Part shown: positions 38,901 to 41,104 of the stretch, piece by piece | Layout: each line of letters opens with the position of its first letter | How positions within the stretch are numbered: position 1 is the stretch's first letter | Assembly (NCBI RefSeq): GCF_030269925.1 | Contig: NC_085117.1 | Span: forward strand, 2,604,001 to 2,668,000 | Length of the DNA: 64,000 nucleotides | Source: Bombyx mori | Taxonomy: Eukaryota; Arthropoda; Insecta; Lepidoptera; Bombycidae | Direction: 5' to 3' | Position numbers and translations under genes: made by a program | Notes under the pieces: generated by a model | The model's input: the letters and a program-made list of their open reading frames with translations, nothing else | The model's database searches: none | What the model was told of the DNA's origin: nothing

Positions 38901-38960
38901 CTGATCGATGCTTCGCTTCTTGACCAAGTGTGCTGACTCTATGTGGACTCCGCGCACGAC
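5815..38960 (-). CDS. Leishmanolysin-like (M8) zinc metallopeptidase, invadolysin/LMLN family; 17 exons, 5' end missing
   Basis: Secreted or membrane-attached zinc endopeptidase of family M8. Exons in coding order: 38860-38960, 37616-37646, 36878-36960, 23121-23232, 16447-16567, 15932-16073, 14534-14671, 13512-13577, 12520-12643, 11246-11347, 10458-10639, 9519-9651, 8885-9044, 8253-8347, 7700-7771, 6852-6983, 5815-5952. Every junction is GT-AG and keeps phase, giving 1932 nt (643 codons plus stop). Visible landmarks are RSIDQPLRI and [14 protein letters not shown] (N-terminal region), [26 protein letters not shown], the [10 protein letters not shown] zinc motif, THWEKR (likely third zinc His about 100 residues later), [23 protein letters not shown] and CPPCRQVC. 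The last exon ends in a hydrophobic stretch compatible with a GPI or membrane anchor. N-glycosylation sequons occur (NST, NVT, NCS). The first exon with the signal peptide is not recognised in the window. Introns reach 13.6 kb and host two opposite-strand genes. Metazoan relatives act in cell migration and division; that role is inferred here. Confidence 0.93.
5960..6415. other. M8 intron, nothing recognised
   Basis: Between the last M8 exon and the solo LTR. Unique-looking sequence. Confidence 0.5.
6422..6808 (+). mobile_element. Probable solo LTR, copy 1
   Basis: Starts TGTTACGCGCTGGGGTTCGA, ends GTGTAACA (TG...CA), flanks ATAT/ATAC. Sequence shared with 16596-16993. No internal retroelement region. 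Confidence 0.68.
6852..6983 (-). CDS. M8 peptidase visible exon 16
   Basis: Acceptor CCCAG, donor GTAAGT, 44 codons in phase 0. Encodes [20 protein letters not shown] and [15 protein letters not shown], the Cys-rich C-terminal repeat of the family. Confidence 0.92.
7060..7128 (-). mobile_element. Bm1-type SINE fragment
   Basis: ACTGCTTCGCGGCAGAAATA and GGCAGGGCGGTGGTACCA. Short, between M8 exons 15 and 16. Confidence 0.7.
7185..7388 (-). mobile_element. Bm1-type SINE, 5' truncated, diverged
   Basis: T-rich start (minus-strand A-tail), GGACGAGCTCACAGTCC, ends CCTACCACCAGT. Confidence 0.82.
7415..7527 (-). mobile_element. Bm1-type SINE 3' part
   Basis: ATTGCTTAGATGGGTGGACG to GCCACCCACCTGGAGATA. 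Confidence 0.82.
7700..7771 (-). CDS. M8 peptidase visible exon 15
   Basis: Acceptor TTAAAG, donor GTAAGC, 24 codons in phase 0. Encodes [20 protein letters not shown], the WGSGCY motif of the Cys-rich domain. Confidence 0.92.
8069..8209 (-). mobile_element. Bm1-type SINE with internal deletion
   Basis: CCAACTGGTGTTAAGTGG to CCTACCACCAGTA; 44 bp outside the donor of M8 exon 14. Confidence 0.82.
8253..8347 (-). CDS. M8 peptidase visible exon 14
   Basis: Acceptor CCTCAG chosen because it keeps phase; donor GTAAGT. Encodes [20 protein letters not shown] and [11 protein letters not shown]. An ORF runs on upstream of the acceptor, so a longer exon cannot be fully excluded. Confidence 0.82.
8436..8579 (-). 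mobile_element. Bm1-type SINE 3' part
   Basis: TTGCTTAAACGGGTGGACGA to TAGTTACAACGGCTGCC. Confidence 0.8.
8885..9044 (-). CDS. M8 peptidase visible exon 13
   Basis: Acceptor CCGCAG, donor GTAAGT. Encodes [20 protein letters not shown] then [14 protein letters not shown]. The YYGGSV-ADYCP pair is diagnostic for animal LMLN/invadolysin proteins. Confidence 0.95.
9066..9190 (+). mobile_element. Bm1-type SINE fragment, rearranged
   Basis: AGTGGTGGTAGGAGGTTTTG to CACTTAGCACCAGACAAGCC; starts 22 bp upstream of the acceptor of M8 exon 13. Confidence 0.75.
9519..9651 (-). CDS. M8 peptidase visible exon 12
   Basis: Acceptor TAACAG, donor GTCAGT. Encodes a Cys-containing stretch with [17 protein letters not shown] and LLPRAYQ. 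Relatives have a matching CNL motif followed by LP and an aromatic residue. Confidence 0.88.
9960..10225. repeat. Minisatellite, ~45-bp unit, about 5-6 diverged units
   Basis: Units share AAATTCC...CCGCAATCGCTCAYAC. In the M8 intron between exons 11 and 12; another 1-2 units at 10326-10396. Confidence 0.8.
10326..10396. repeat. Detached units of the same minisatellite
   Basis: GCGAATTCCCCCATCACAAA and TTCCGCAATCGCTCACA, separated from the main array by about 100 bp; ends 62 bp from M8 exon 11. Confidence 0.7.
10458..10639 (-). CDS. M8 peptidase visible exon 11
   Basis: Acceptor TTAAAG, donor GTTGAG. Encodes [20 protein letters not shown] and [20 protein letters not shown], then [14 protein letters not shown], all typical of the region after the active site. 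Confidence 0.95.
10655..10945. repeat. AT-rich dispersed repeat
   Basis: GTTTGTAACGGAATCTTTGA and CCCCCTTCAAAACGTCGGAT precede a run of AACTAAAAAAT motifs; a widespread lepidopteran repeat by recollection. Confidence 0.5.
10976..11158 (-). mobile_element. Second tRNA-derived SINE family, copy 1
   Basis: Head on the minus strand GACGGCCGTCTGGTGTAGTG with a B-box-like GGTTTCGAATCCCGCC. Not a tRNA gene: followed by an AT-rich body shared by three copies. Confidence 0.78.
11246..11347 (-). CDS. M8 peptidase visible exon 10 (third zinc His)
   Basis: Acceptor ATTCAG, donor GTCAGT. Encodes [20 protein letters not shown] then [14 protein letters not shown]. The His of THWEKR is the expected third zinc ligand of M8 enzymes. 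Confidence 0.93.
11609..11737 (+). mobile_element. CR1-like LINE 3' tail
   Basis: Tail only: GGTAGGCAGCGGCTTGGCTC through GGCAATAAAAAA. In an M8 gene intron. Confidence 0.85.
11812..11912 (-). mobile_element. Old Bm1-type SINE fragment
   Basis: Diverged match to the TTAAGTGGTTACTGGAGCCC and GAGATATAAGTTCTAAG segments. Confidence 0.45.
12161..12450 (+). mobile_element. Lepidopteran CTAG-family dispersed repeat (Helitron/LEP1-like)
   Basis: ACTAGCTGACCCGGCAGACT to CAGCCGTTCTCGAGTTTTAC and TATATATAGAGATAG. Class assignment from memory of lepidopteran repeats. Confidence 0.55.
12520..12643 (-). CDS. M8 peptidase visible exon 9
   Basis: Acceptor TTACAG, donor GTAAAA. Encodes [19 protein letters not shown] and [15 protein letters not shown]. 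The MVTPRVV stretch is a family hallmark; NVT is a glycosylation sequon. Confidence 0.92.
12906..12937. repeat. (CT)n microsatellite
   Basis: CTTCTCTCTCTCTCTCTTTT, imperfect. Confidence 0.8.
13104..13405. mobile_element. MITE with perfect 18-bp TATGGAGGG ends
   Basis: TATGGAGGGTAGAAGTAA at both ends in inversion, about 302 bp, in the M8 intron between exons 8 and 9. Confidence 0.82.
13512..13577 (-). CDS. M8 peptidase visible exon 8
   Basis: Acceptor TTTCAG, donor GTGAGT. Encodes [20 protein letters not shown], a charged segment between the HExxH motif and the third His. Phase agrees on both sides. Confidence 0.85.
13788..14048 (-). mobile_element. Jockey-type LINE 3' end
   Basis: 3' UTR core CCCACTGAGAAGATCCGGCG and flanks. 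First of two adjacent copies in the M8 intron between exons 7 and 8. Confidence 0.85.
14050..14316 (-). mobile_element. Jockey-type LINE 3' end
   Basis: Second copy; T-run then CCTACC marks its 3' end on the minus strand. Confidence 0.85.
14534..14671 (-). CDS. M8 peptidase visible exon 7 (zinc motif)
   Basis: Acceptor CCCCAG, donor GTAAGA. Encodes [20 protein letters not shown] and [25 protein letters not shown] is the HExxH site: two zinc His plus catalytic Glu, followed by the M8-conserved Gly. A Bm1 SINE begins 25 bp outside the acceptor. Confidence 0.96.
14697..14990 (+). mobile_element. Bm1-type SINE lacking tRNA head
   Basis: Begins CATCGTGTAATAAAAATCAA and ends TAAGCAATAAAAAAAA. Confidence 0.9.
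15425..15625 (+). repeat. Dispersed repeat R150, copy 2
   Basis: GAAAAAATATTATGACAAAT, GAAGTAAACTTAATTGAAAT, AATACCAAATAAAACGGA. Confidence 0.68.
15733..15868 (+). mobile_element. Bm1-type SINE 3' part
   Basis: TAACTATACTGAGACCTTAG to TAAGCAATAAAAAAA. Confidence 0.87.
15932..16073 (-). CDS. M8 peptidase visible exon 6
   Basis: Acceptor CACCAG, donor GTAGGT. Encodes [18 protein letters not shown] and [14 protein letters not shown], the start of the catalytic domain. Confidence 0.93.
16141..16435 (+). mobile_element. Bm1-type SINE lacking tRNA head
   Basis: GTGTAGTAAAAATCAGACCC to TAAGCAATGAAAAATAAATA. Fills most of the 373-bp intron between M8 exons 5 and 6. Confidence 0.9.
16447..16567 (-). 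CDS. M8 peptidase visible exon 5
   Basis: Acceptor TTCCTAG, donor GTAAGT. Encodes [19 protein letters not shown] followed by an acidic linker rich in Asp and Glu. Ends one base into a Val codon. A solo LTR sits 28 bp upstream of its acceptor. Confidence 0.9.
16596..16993 (-). mobile_element. Probable solo LTR, copy 2
   Basis: Opposite orientation, same core (CTCTGCAACGCTTTTATAGT on the LTR sense strand). ATAC on both sides. Contains a TATA-like ATAAATAAAAT. Confidence 0.72.
17107..17315 (+). mobile_element. RTE-type LINE, RT C-terminus
   Basis: Open frame [18 protein letters not shown] to [18 protein letters not shown] and stop TGA at 17313. The RWAGH and GRP-RW spacing is typical of insect RTE-like reverse transcriptases. 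Confidence 0.8.
17434..17808. mobile_element. Candidate inverted-repeat element
   Basis: AAGCTATTGCATAGCTTTTA at the left and AAAGCTATTGCATAGCA inverted at the right. Only 15-17 bp match, so ends are uncertain. Confidence 0.45.
17862..17962 (+). mobile_element. Helitron-like H1 3' end
   Basis: Only the last 100 bp, with AGTCGAATTTCGACT and GAGGGACCACTAT. Confidence 0.65.
18085..18490 (-). mobile_element. Bm1-type SINE with tRNA head
   Basis: Reverse orientation; the tRNA-like 5' part ends at GGCTACGACGAC with B-box GGATTGGAAC altered by one base. Confidence 0.88.
18795..18972 (-). mobile_element. Jockey-type LINE 3' UTR, diverged
   Basis: Matches the 49-kb copies from GTAGCCTAGAAGGCTATTCA to GAGAAACTCAGCGGGC. 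Lies 110 bp upstream of the 292-residue ORF. Confidence 0.75.
19086..19964 (+). CDS. Putative secreted basic protein of unknown function, 292 aa
   Basis: Uninterrupted ORF with a hydrophobic N-terminus ([18 protein letters not shown]) like a signal peptide. The rest is hydrophilic and Lys/Arg-rich ([31 protein letters not shown]), then acidic/Ser ([12 protein letters not shown]), ending [14 protein letters not shown]. No family recognised and no Cys framework. TATGTTTCAG at 19101-19110 is a good splice acceptor, so the real first residues may come from an upstream exon joined at 19111. An AATAAA lies just before the stop with T-rich sequence after it. The reading frame differs from its repeat-rich surroundings by codon-like composition and length. 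It lies inside the M8 peptidase intron between visible exons 4 and 5, opposite strand. Confidence 0.68.
   Translation: MLIPIYVSGFSLLILCNIAHCYVLLTANVEDIKKLARRFVSESLAERIADFIATATQKLINNVSNENGANIQTVHSVSDENTSGTDYVGRQRQKKPTSKAKPKEWTGNALKYTGFEDLRETEDKPKSKLPFWAKKPKKDQKNIEPQSRDIKNNDGTTRPIKATVRQTRFKQKHRKKPKYADKTARKSKPALSGDTLVESIKKQLMTTIKEVNSDSSESNDVQDTNRDNTTLREAGKADFEGRTETVTAKKEKNEFDLYDNTNYPKDLAATSGGVKLPAMPLMKRGWGNRNKS
20050..20165 (-). mobile_element. CR1-like LINE 3' tail
   Basis: Reverse orientation of the same tail, beginning TTGCCCTTGCAGGCAGATGA and ending GCCGCTGCCTACC. Confidence 0.82.
20576..21984 (+). pseudogene. mariner transposase pseudogene, copy 1
   Basis: Start ATG 20576, stop after GGHFE at 21984. 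Interrupted by CR1 at 20662-21013, frameshift near 21590, stop at about 21679. The catalytic Asp codons themselves are present. Confidence 0.88.
20662..21013 (+). mobile_element. CR1-like LINE 3' end inserted in mariner copy 1
   Basis: Encodes the RT C-terminus ([20 protein letters not shown]) followed by the family's 3' UTR and an A-tail after GGCAATA. ATGCT is repeated on both sides (20657 and 21014). Confidence 0.9.
22245..22430 (+). mobile_element. Bm1-type SINE 3' part
   Basis: AGCCGTTGTAACTATACTGA to TATGCAATAACATAAAAT. Confidence 0.82.
22432..22556 (-). mobile_element. Third tRNA-like SINE
   Basis: Minus strand: CTGGTAGTGCTGTAGTTAGC, B-box GGGTTCGATTCTCAC, then a GTTTGCCCTTCGTCTGGGTG tail. 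Single copy here. Confidence 0.65.
22595..22820 (+). mobile_element. CR1-like LINE 3' end, diverged
   Basis: RT C-terminal codons with mutations, then the GGCAGCGGCTTGG tail. Lies just outside mariner copy 1. Confidence 0.82.
22928..23084. mobile_element. Palindromic MITE GTGTGCTTAG, copy 1
   Basis: Inverted ends GTGTGCTTAGTGTGAGTTTT / GTGTGCTTCTTAGTGCGAG and CGATAGCGTAAAAGTTAACT. Confidence 0.82.
23121..23232 (-). CDS. M8 peptidase visible exon 4
   Basis: Acceptor TTCCAG, donor GTAAGT. Encodes [20 protein letters not shown] then [17 protein letters not shown], with Cys spacing typical of animal leishmanolysin-like proteins. A MITE ends 36 bp beyond its donor side. It is isolated from its neighbours by 13.6 kb and 6.5 kb of intron. 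Confidence 0.9.
23360..23797 (+). mobile_element. Bm1-type SINE, near full length
   Basis: tRNA-like head GTGGTCTAAAGGATAAAACG with A-box and B-box (TTTGAATCCCGCAGG), to TTTAAGCAATAAAAAA. Confidence 0.9.
23965..24200 (+). mobile_element. Bm1-type SINE 3' part
   Basis: TACTGGAGGTAAGACCTTAT to ACTAAGCAATAAAAAAA. Confidence 0.88.
24205..24765. other. Region without a recognised feature
   Basis: Inside M8 intron 3, upstream of the LITAF gene. Short ORFs on both strands look random. Confidence 0.5.
24770..25010 (+). mobile_element. Degenerate RTE-like LINE fragment
   Basis: [14 protein letters not shown] matches the GxRxRGRP region but is full of stops. Low-quality remnant. Confidence 0.45.
25281..25478 (+). 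promoter_or_regulatory. Possible 5'-UTR exon and initiator of the LITAF gene
   Basis: TCAGTC at 25281 fits the arthropod initiator. About 200 nt later CGAG/GTGAGT at 25479 is a good donor that could splice to the acceptor in front of the ATG at 26754. No TE was recognised in this stretch. Inference only. Confidence 0.35.
25600..25890 (-). mobile_element. Jockey-related LINE 3' UTR, second subfamily
   Basis: Shares CGCTGAGAAGATCCGGCG with Jockey tails but has its own GGCGAGCAAAGGCTCAG segment. Within the region between the putative LITAF 5'-UTR exon and exon 1. Confidence 0.7.
26093..26250 (+). mobile_element. Jockey-related LINE tail, second subfamily
   Basis: Reverse copy of the 25600 element tail, ending CCACCAGTAATCCATCA with a short A-rich end. 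Confidence 0.68.
26275..26358 (-). mobile_element. Old Bm1-type SINE 5' fragment
   Basis: Only TACGTCCTACCACCAGTAAA and a diverged flank match. Confidence 0.4.
26754..26960 (+). CDS. LITAF gene exon 1 (start codon at acceptor)
   Basis: AATTTCAG directly precedes ATG, so a 5'-UTR exon lies upstream. Encodes [20 protein letters not shown] and on to [20 protein letters not shown]. Donor GTAAAG. An upstream coding exon remains possible. Confidence 0.85.
26754..32841 (+). CDS. LITAF-domain membrane protein, 7 coding exons, 383 aa
   Basis: Exons 26754-26960, 27376-27501, 28217-28342, 28920-29094, 30069-30311, 30805-30946 and 32709-32841 join with GT-AG junctions in continuous phase to 1152 nt. 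The N-terminal 290 or so residues are low complexity, rich in Pro, Ser and Asp, with a PPxY motif (PPPAYTEID), as in LITAF/SIMPLE and CDIP proteins that bind WW-domain ubiquitin ligases. The C-terminus carries the LITAF domain: CHHC (first Cys pair), a hydrophobic run ([10 protein letters not shown] joined to [14 protein letters not shown]), then [12 protein letters not shown] (second Cys pair). These proteins bind zinc through the two Cys pairs and insert monotopically in late endosome/lysosome membranes. The N-terminal extension is longer than in the roughly 160-residue vertebrate LITAF. The gene lies inside an intron of the M8 peptidase gene on the opposite strand. Confidence 0.93.
27376..27501 (+). 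CDS. LITAF gene exon 2
   Basis: TTTTCAG to GTATAT, 42 codons in phase 0, polar and Asn/Ser-rich ([16 protein letters not shown]). No recognisable domain. Confidence 0.82.
27568..27931 (+). mobile_element. Helitron-like element H1 in LITAF intron 2
   Basis: 5' TCTGTATTAATACGTGAAGC, 3' hairpin GTCGAATTTCGAC then ACCACTAG. Confidence 0.75.
28217..28342 (+). CDS. LITAF gene exon 3
   Basis: CGGCAG to GTATTT, 42 codons in phase 0, acidic ([20 protein letters not shown]). An upstream in-frame TGA at 28202 limits where the acceptor can be. Confidence 0.8.
28490..28650 (+). mobile_element. RTE-like LINE 3' end, degenerate
   Basis: [20 protein letters not shown] matches the RT C-terminus of lepidopteran RTE elements. 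Inside LITAF intron 3. Confidence 0.65.
28920..29094 (+). CDS. LITAF gene exon 4
   Basis: TTTTAG to GTAACG. Encodes [20 protein letters not shown] and a Ser-rich stretch; ends one base into an Ala codon. A Bm1 SINE starts about 30 bp beyond the donor, and the frame stays open into it. Confidence 0.85.
29124..29392 (+). mobile_element. Bm1-type SINE in LITAF intron 4
   Basis: Starts with a duplicated GGTAGGACCTCTTG and ends AAAGCATAATAAAAAAAA. Confidence 0.88.
29530..29752 (-). mobile_element. Bm1-type SINE in LITAF intron 4
   Basis: T-run, GGTGTTAAGTGGTTACTGGA to GGTCCTACCACCAGTAG. Confidence 0.88.
30069..30311 (+). CDS. LITAF gene exon 5 (PPxY motif)
   Basis: CTTCAG to GTTAAG. Pro/Thr/Ser-rich, with [13 protein letters not shown] containing PPAY, the WW-binding motif typical of LITAF family N-termini. 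Confidence 0.88.
30387..30631 (-). mobile_element. Bm1-type SINE in LITAF intron 5
   Basis: TTATTGCTTAGATGAGTGGA to GGTCCTACTACCAGTAA; starts 76 bp after exon 5. Confidence 0.88.
30805..30946 (+). CDS. LITAF gene exon 6 (first Cys pair)
   Basis: TTTCAG to GTATAT. Encodes [20 protein letters not shown] and [11 protein letters not shown]: first zinc knuckle and start of the hydrophobic membrane segment. Confidence 0.94.
30953..31093 (-). mobile_element. Diverged Bm1-type SINE in LITAF intron 6
   Basis: TTTTTATTTCTTAAATGGGC to GAGACATGAGTTCTAAGG; starts 6 bp after exon 6. Confidence 0.7.
31108..31350 (-). mobile_element. Bm1-type SINE in LITAF intron 6
   Basis: TTATTGCTTAGATGGGTGGA to GGTCCTACTACCAGTAA. 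Confidence 0.9.
31514..31936 (-). mobile_element. Helitron-like element H1 in LITAF intron 6
   Basis: Minus: TCTATATATTAATACGTGAA to hairpin AGTCGAATTTCGACT, then GGGACCTCTAG. Confidence 0.8.
31938..32147 (-). mobile_element. CTAG-family dispersed repeat
   Basis: Reverse copy ending GTTTGCCGGGCCAGCTAGT; directly abuts the H1 element at 31936. Confidence 0.6.
32450..32688 (-). mobile_element. Second tRNA-derived SINE family, copy 2
   Basis: Same head (GGGTTCGAATTCCGCC) and body, plus the 3' part AAGTTCGTAAAGAACTTGTG. Ends 21 bp before LITAF exon 7. Confidence 0.8.
32709..32841 (+). CDS. LITAF gene exon 7 (second Cys pair, stop)
   Basis: TTCCAG then [34 protein letters not shown] and TGA. 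HYCPNC is the LITAF signature. A Helitron-like element starts 120 bp after the stop, so the 3' UTR may run into it. Confidence 0.94.
32961..33374 (+). mobile_element. Helitron-like element H1 downstream of LITAF stop
   Basis: TCTATATATTAATACGTGAA to TAGTCGAATTTCGATTA and GGGACCTCTAG; complete. Confidence 0.82.
33510..33768 (-). mobile_element. Bm1-type SINE
   Basis: (TTTA)n start, GATGGGTAGACGAGCTCACG to CCTACCACCAGTAA. Confidence 0.88.
33800..34055 (-). mobile_element. Jockey-type LINE 3' end, diverged
   Basis: CCACTGAGAAGATCCGGCGA and GACGAGAACGGTGACCGGTG. Confidence 0.78.
34065..34310 (-). mobile_element. Bm1-type SINE with target duplication
   Basis: TTATTGCTTAGATGGTTGGA to CCTACCACCAGTA; AAAATGT on both sides. 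Confidence 0.92.
34450..34865 (+). repeat. Dispersed repeat beginning AACCGACTTC
   Basis: AAAAACCGACTTCAAGTAGT, CATCTATTTGTCGCGCACGT, CAATCGTTGGAGCCGTTTCC. Class not assigned. Confidence 0.6.
34878..35316 (-). mobile_element. Bm1-type SINE, full length
   Basis: T-run to tRNA-like head ending GTTAGGCCACGACGAC (minus strand), with B-box GGGATTCGAACACC. Confidence 0.94.
35401..35676 (+). mobile_element. 276-bp MITE, family M276, copy A
   Basis: Inverted ends GAGTCGTCTATTATCAAAGG and GAGTCGACTATTATCAAAGC; flanked by ATTT on both sides. Confidence 0.85.
35700..35905 (+). repeat. Dispersed repeat R150, copy 3
   Basis: GAGTAAGCTTAATTGAAGTT, GATACCAAATAAAACGCA; begins 24 bp after MITE M276 copy A. 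Confidence 0.68.
35912..36150 (+). mobile_element. Second tRNA-derived SINE family, copy 3
   Basis: GTCCGTCTGGTGTAGTGGTA, GCGGGTTCGAATCCCGCC, then GGTTATGGATGTATATTAAA and TTCTTTACGAACTTATCACG. Confidence 0.82.
36383..36553 (-). mobile_element. Jockey-type LINE 3' UTR
   Basis: Truncated at the core CTGAGAAGATCCAGCG, directly followed by a Bm1 SINE. Confidence 0.75.
36554..36786 (-). mobile_element. Bm1-type SINE
   Basis: GAGGGGTGGACGAGCTCACG to CGTCCTACCACCAGTTAA; 92 bp outside M8 exon 3. Confidence 0.88.
36878..36960 (-). CDS. M8 peptidase visible exon 3
   Basis: Acceptor CCGCAG, donor GTAAGT. Encodes [17 protein letters not shown] then [10 protein letters not shown], a well-conserved M8 N-terminal motif. 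Ends two bases into an Arg codon. The following intron is 13.6 kb and contains the LITAF-domain gene. Confidence 0.9.
37036..37088. mobile_element. piggyBac-type MITE left end, cut by Bm1
   Basis: TTAA then CCCTTCGACTGCC and GTACGCGGCGCACTGAAGTA; the SINE at 37089 follows. Confidence 0.75.
37089..37272 (-). mobile_element. Bm1-type SINE, internally deleted
   Basis: TTATTGCTAAGATGGGTGGA to TTACGCAAATTATAATTTTT. It follows directly on the piggyBac-type MITE end at 37036. Confidence 0.85.
37290..37560 (+). repeat. Dispersed repeat related to the 34.5-kb copy
   Basis: Shares CATCTATTTGTCGCGCACGT, then differs. Next to M8 exon 2. Confidence 0.55.
37616..37646 (-). CDS. M8 peptidase visible exon 2 (31-nt microexon)
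   Basis: A 31-nt exon between TTACAG and GTGAGT. It completes the split Arg codon and adds [10 protein letters not shown], which joins in phase to [11 protein letters not shown] of the next exon. Family proteins have a matching segment here, so the tiny exon is credible. Confidence 0.85.
37740..37960. other. GC-rich island in the intron between M8 exons 1 and 2
   Basis: GAGCGTGCGAGCGAGAGCGC and TGACGTCA (CRE-like). Starts about 95 bp upstream of exon 2's acceptor. Could be an unrecognised transposon piece or a regulatory patch. Confidence 0.4.
38085..38375 (+). mobile_element. CR1-like LINE 3' end
   Basis: Same RT C-terminus as the 20662 copy, tail GGGCAATTAAAAAA. Between M8 exons 1 and 2. 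Confidence 0.87.
38443..38632 (-). mobile_element. Bm1-type SINE, internally deleted
   Basis: TTTGCTTGGATGGGTGAACG to CGGACTCACAAGAG. Confidence 0.82.
38671..38726 (-). mobile_element. Bm1-type SINE fragment
   Basis: GTAAGTGATTACTGGAGCCC to CAACGTAAATACGGCCAC. Confidence 0.65.
38860..38960 (-). CDS. M8 peptidase visible exon 1
   Basis: Preceded by acceptor AG and followed by GTAAGC. Starts in phase 0 and ends two bases into an Arg codon. Encodes [15 protein letters not shown] followed by [18 protein letters not shown], the conserved N-terminal pro-region segment of the family. An upstream exon must supply the start and signal peptide. Confidence 0.88.
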
Positions 38961-39003
38961 CTGTTGACAAACAGAAGCACATACAATAACGGTTTGGGTG
39001 TTA

Positions 39004-39100
39004 TCTATATATTAAATACTTGGAGCAAAAACTTTGTATCCTTTTTCACGAAAATTGCGCGGACGGAGGAGTATGTAATTTCCACACTTATAAAGAACTA
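39004..39100 (+). mobile_element. Helitron-like H1 5' end
   Basis: TCTATATATTAAATACTTGG to TCCACACTTATAAAGAAC; starts 44 bp upstream of the acceptor of M8 exon 1. Confidence 0.68.
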
Positions 39101-39510
39101 ACTGTACCACCCATCCGCTTCGCTGGGCATTTCAAATTACCATTATTATTTCTCACCCCCACAAAGATTCTCATCATTAACGCCGGCGCAACTGGTGTAG
39201 GGAGTCCAATACTCATTTAAATATTATCATCATCGCCTATCCATTAAGTACATGTATTTTCTACATGGATACCAAGTTACCAGAAATCCATGTTTTTTTT
39301 AAACAATTAGCGTGAAATGGCTGGTTGTACTAGGCCTTCAGCCATTTGCAGCTTACTCTTTTGTGTATAAAATATTCAAAAACAAATCTTACATGAATCA
39401 ATTCACGGAAGTTAAGCAATAGTGAGTTTTATTATTTGTATGGATAAGGTTAATTTTACAAAGTGCAATGAATGAAAATGACATTAACACAAATAAATAC
39501 AATTTTTAAA

Positions 39511-39933
39511 TTTTTTATTTATTATTTATTTTTATTGCATAGATGGGTGGACGAGTAGTGGGCTGTGACCACCTGGTGTTAAGCGGTTACTAGAGCCGAT
39601 AGACATCTACAACATAAATGCCGCCACCTAACTTGAGATATGAGTTCTAAGATCTCAGTATTGTTACAACGGCTGCCCCCGCCTTTCAAACCGAAATGCA
39701 TTACTGTTTCATGGCAGAAATAGGCAGGGTGGTGGTACCTACCCGTGGGGACTCACAAGAGGTCCTACCACCAGTAATTACGCAAATTATAATTTTACGG
39801 ATTTGATTTTTATTACACGATGTTTTAAGTACGTATTTCATTAGAAAAATTGGTACCCGCCTGCGGGATTCGAACACCGGTGCATCGCTCAACACGAATG
39901 CACCGGACGTCTTATCCTTTAAGCCACAACGAC
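39511..39933 (-). mobile_element. Bm1-type SINE, near full length
   Basis: TTATTGCATAGATGGGTGGA to AAGCCACAACGACC, with an internal deletion after TTACACGATGTT. Confidence 0.9.
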
Positions 39934-39947
39934 CATCAATTCCCCCA

Positions 39948-40042
39948 AGTTTCCCAGAGTCAACGAGATATTCCGGCGTCTTAGTAAGAGTAAATTGACA
40001 TAATTACTTGCTGCATAGGGCACCGGTGACCTACACGACAGT
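39948..40042. mobile_element. piggyBac-type MITE right end
   Basis: GGGCACCGGTGACCTACACG preceded by AAATTGACATAATTACTT. Confidence 0.7.
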
Positions 40043-40093
40043 AAGTGTAGCTAACACGGACGAAGCCGCGGACGGAAAGCTAGTTTTTTTTAT

Positions 40094-40228
40094 GATTGAA
40101 AGATTACTGGTGGCCCGCAGGCCTTTCCAGCTTCACTAGCACAGGTGGGCGAGCAAAGGCTCAGCCAGGAGGGGTGGGATTTGCTAACAACTGCCCGAGC
40201 GCCTCCGAAGGAGACCTAGTCTAAGCTA
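40094..40228 (-). mobile_element. Jockey-related LINE tail, second subfamily
   Basis: ATTACTGGTGGCCCGCAGGC to CGCCTCCGAAGGAGACC. Confidence 0.7.
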
Positions 40229-40588
40229 GGAAAGCTAGTCTATACGAGAACAAATTACGGCTTAAAATCTCAGGTAAATACTGCCTCGACTTGTCTCGAT
40301 TCATCGCAGAACTCAAAACTAATTAAAATATACACAAAAAAACACGTACATAACAAGTCTTCCACGACGCCGCCACACGCGAATTTATTATGTTGCCGAG
40401 TAACAAAATAATTTATGTGTTCTCCGAGAGTTTCTAGAATGTTAATGTTTTTTCCACGTCAGACATGTTAGCGGCGGGCATTCTGTTCTTATAGTTTTTT
40501 GATGTGAAACATCTATAGACGCACGTAAAACCGATTTCTGGTGTTTCCGAGTTCTGGTTCTATATGATGGTATATTTAAACAGTATAT

Positions 40589-40864
40589 GAGTCGACTATT
40601 ATCAAAGCCGGCAATGTGACTTTTGGACAATTATTGGTAAATCAGAAAAACGAATTATTGACTTTGTATTCCATTGGCAGTCACAAAACTCTTCGGAACG
40701 ACATCTTAGATAAATAACAGGTTAAGTATTAACCTTTATTTAATGCAGGTTTTGAACCGTATTCTTTGAAGGAGACGATTATATTCAAATCAATCTGTAT
40801 TGCCATATCAATAACATTTTTTTGTCCAAATTCACAGATTGTCACCTTTGATAATAGACGACTC
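40589..40864 (-). mobile_element. 276-bp MITE, family M276, copy B
   Basis: Same sequence in opposite orientation, same length, flanked by ATAT on both sides. Confidence 0.85.
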
Positions 40865-41104
40865 ATATATGCAGTAGTGTGTACGGTGTGGCGACGCGTC
40901 GCCATGCGCAATCGACTGTGCGATTCTCTCTGTGTTTTACTTGAAAACAAATATTTTTTTCGTAATATTTTATTTTATCATTATGACATATTTAGTTCCT
41001 ATCACAATCTGTTCTTTTCTGCATATTACTTTTACAAAATAATTTCGATGTTCACATCTGCCAGGCGTCCCGTGACGGCTCACATTTTTTTTTATGTTGC
41101 TGTG

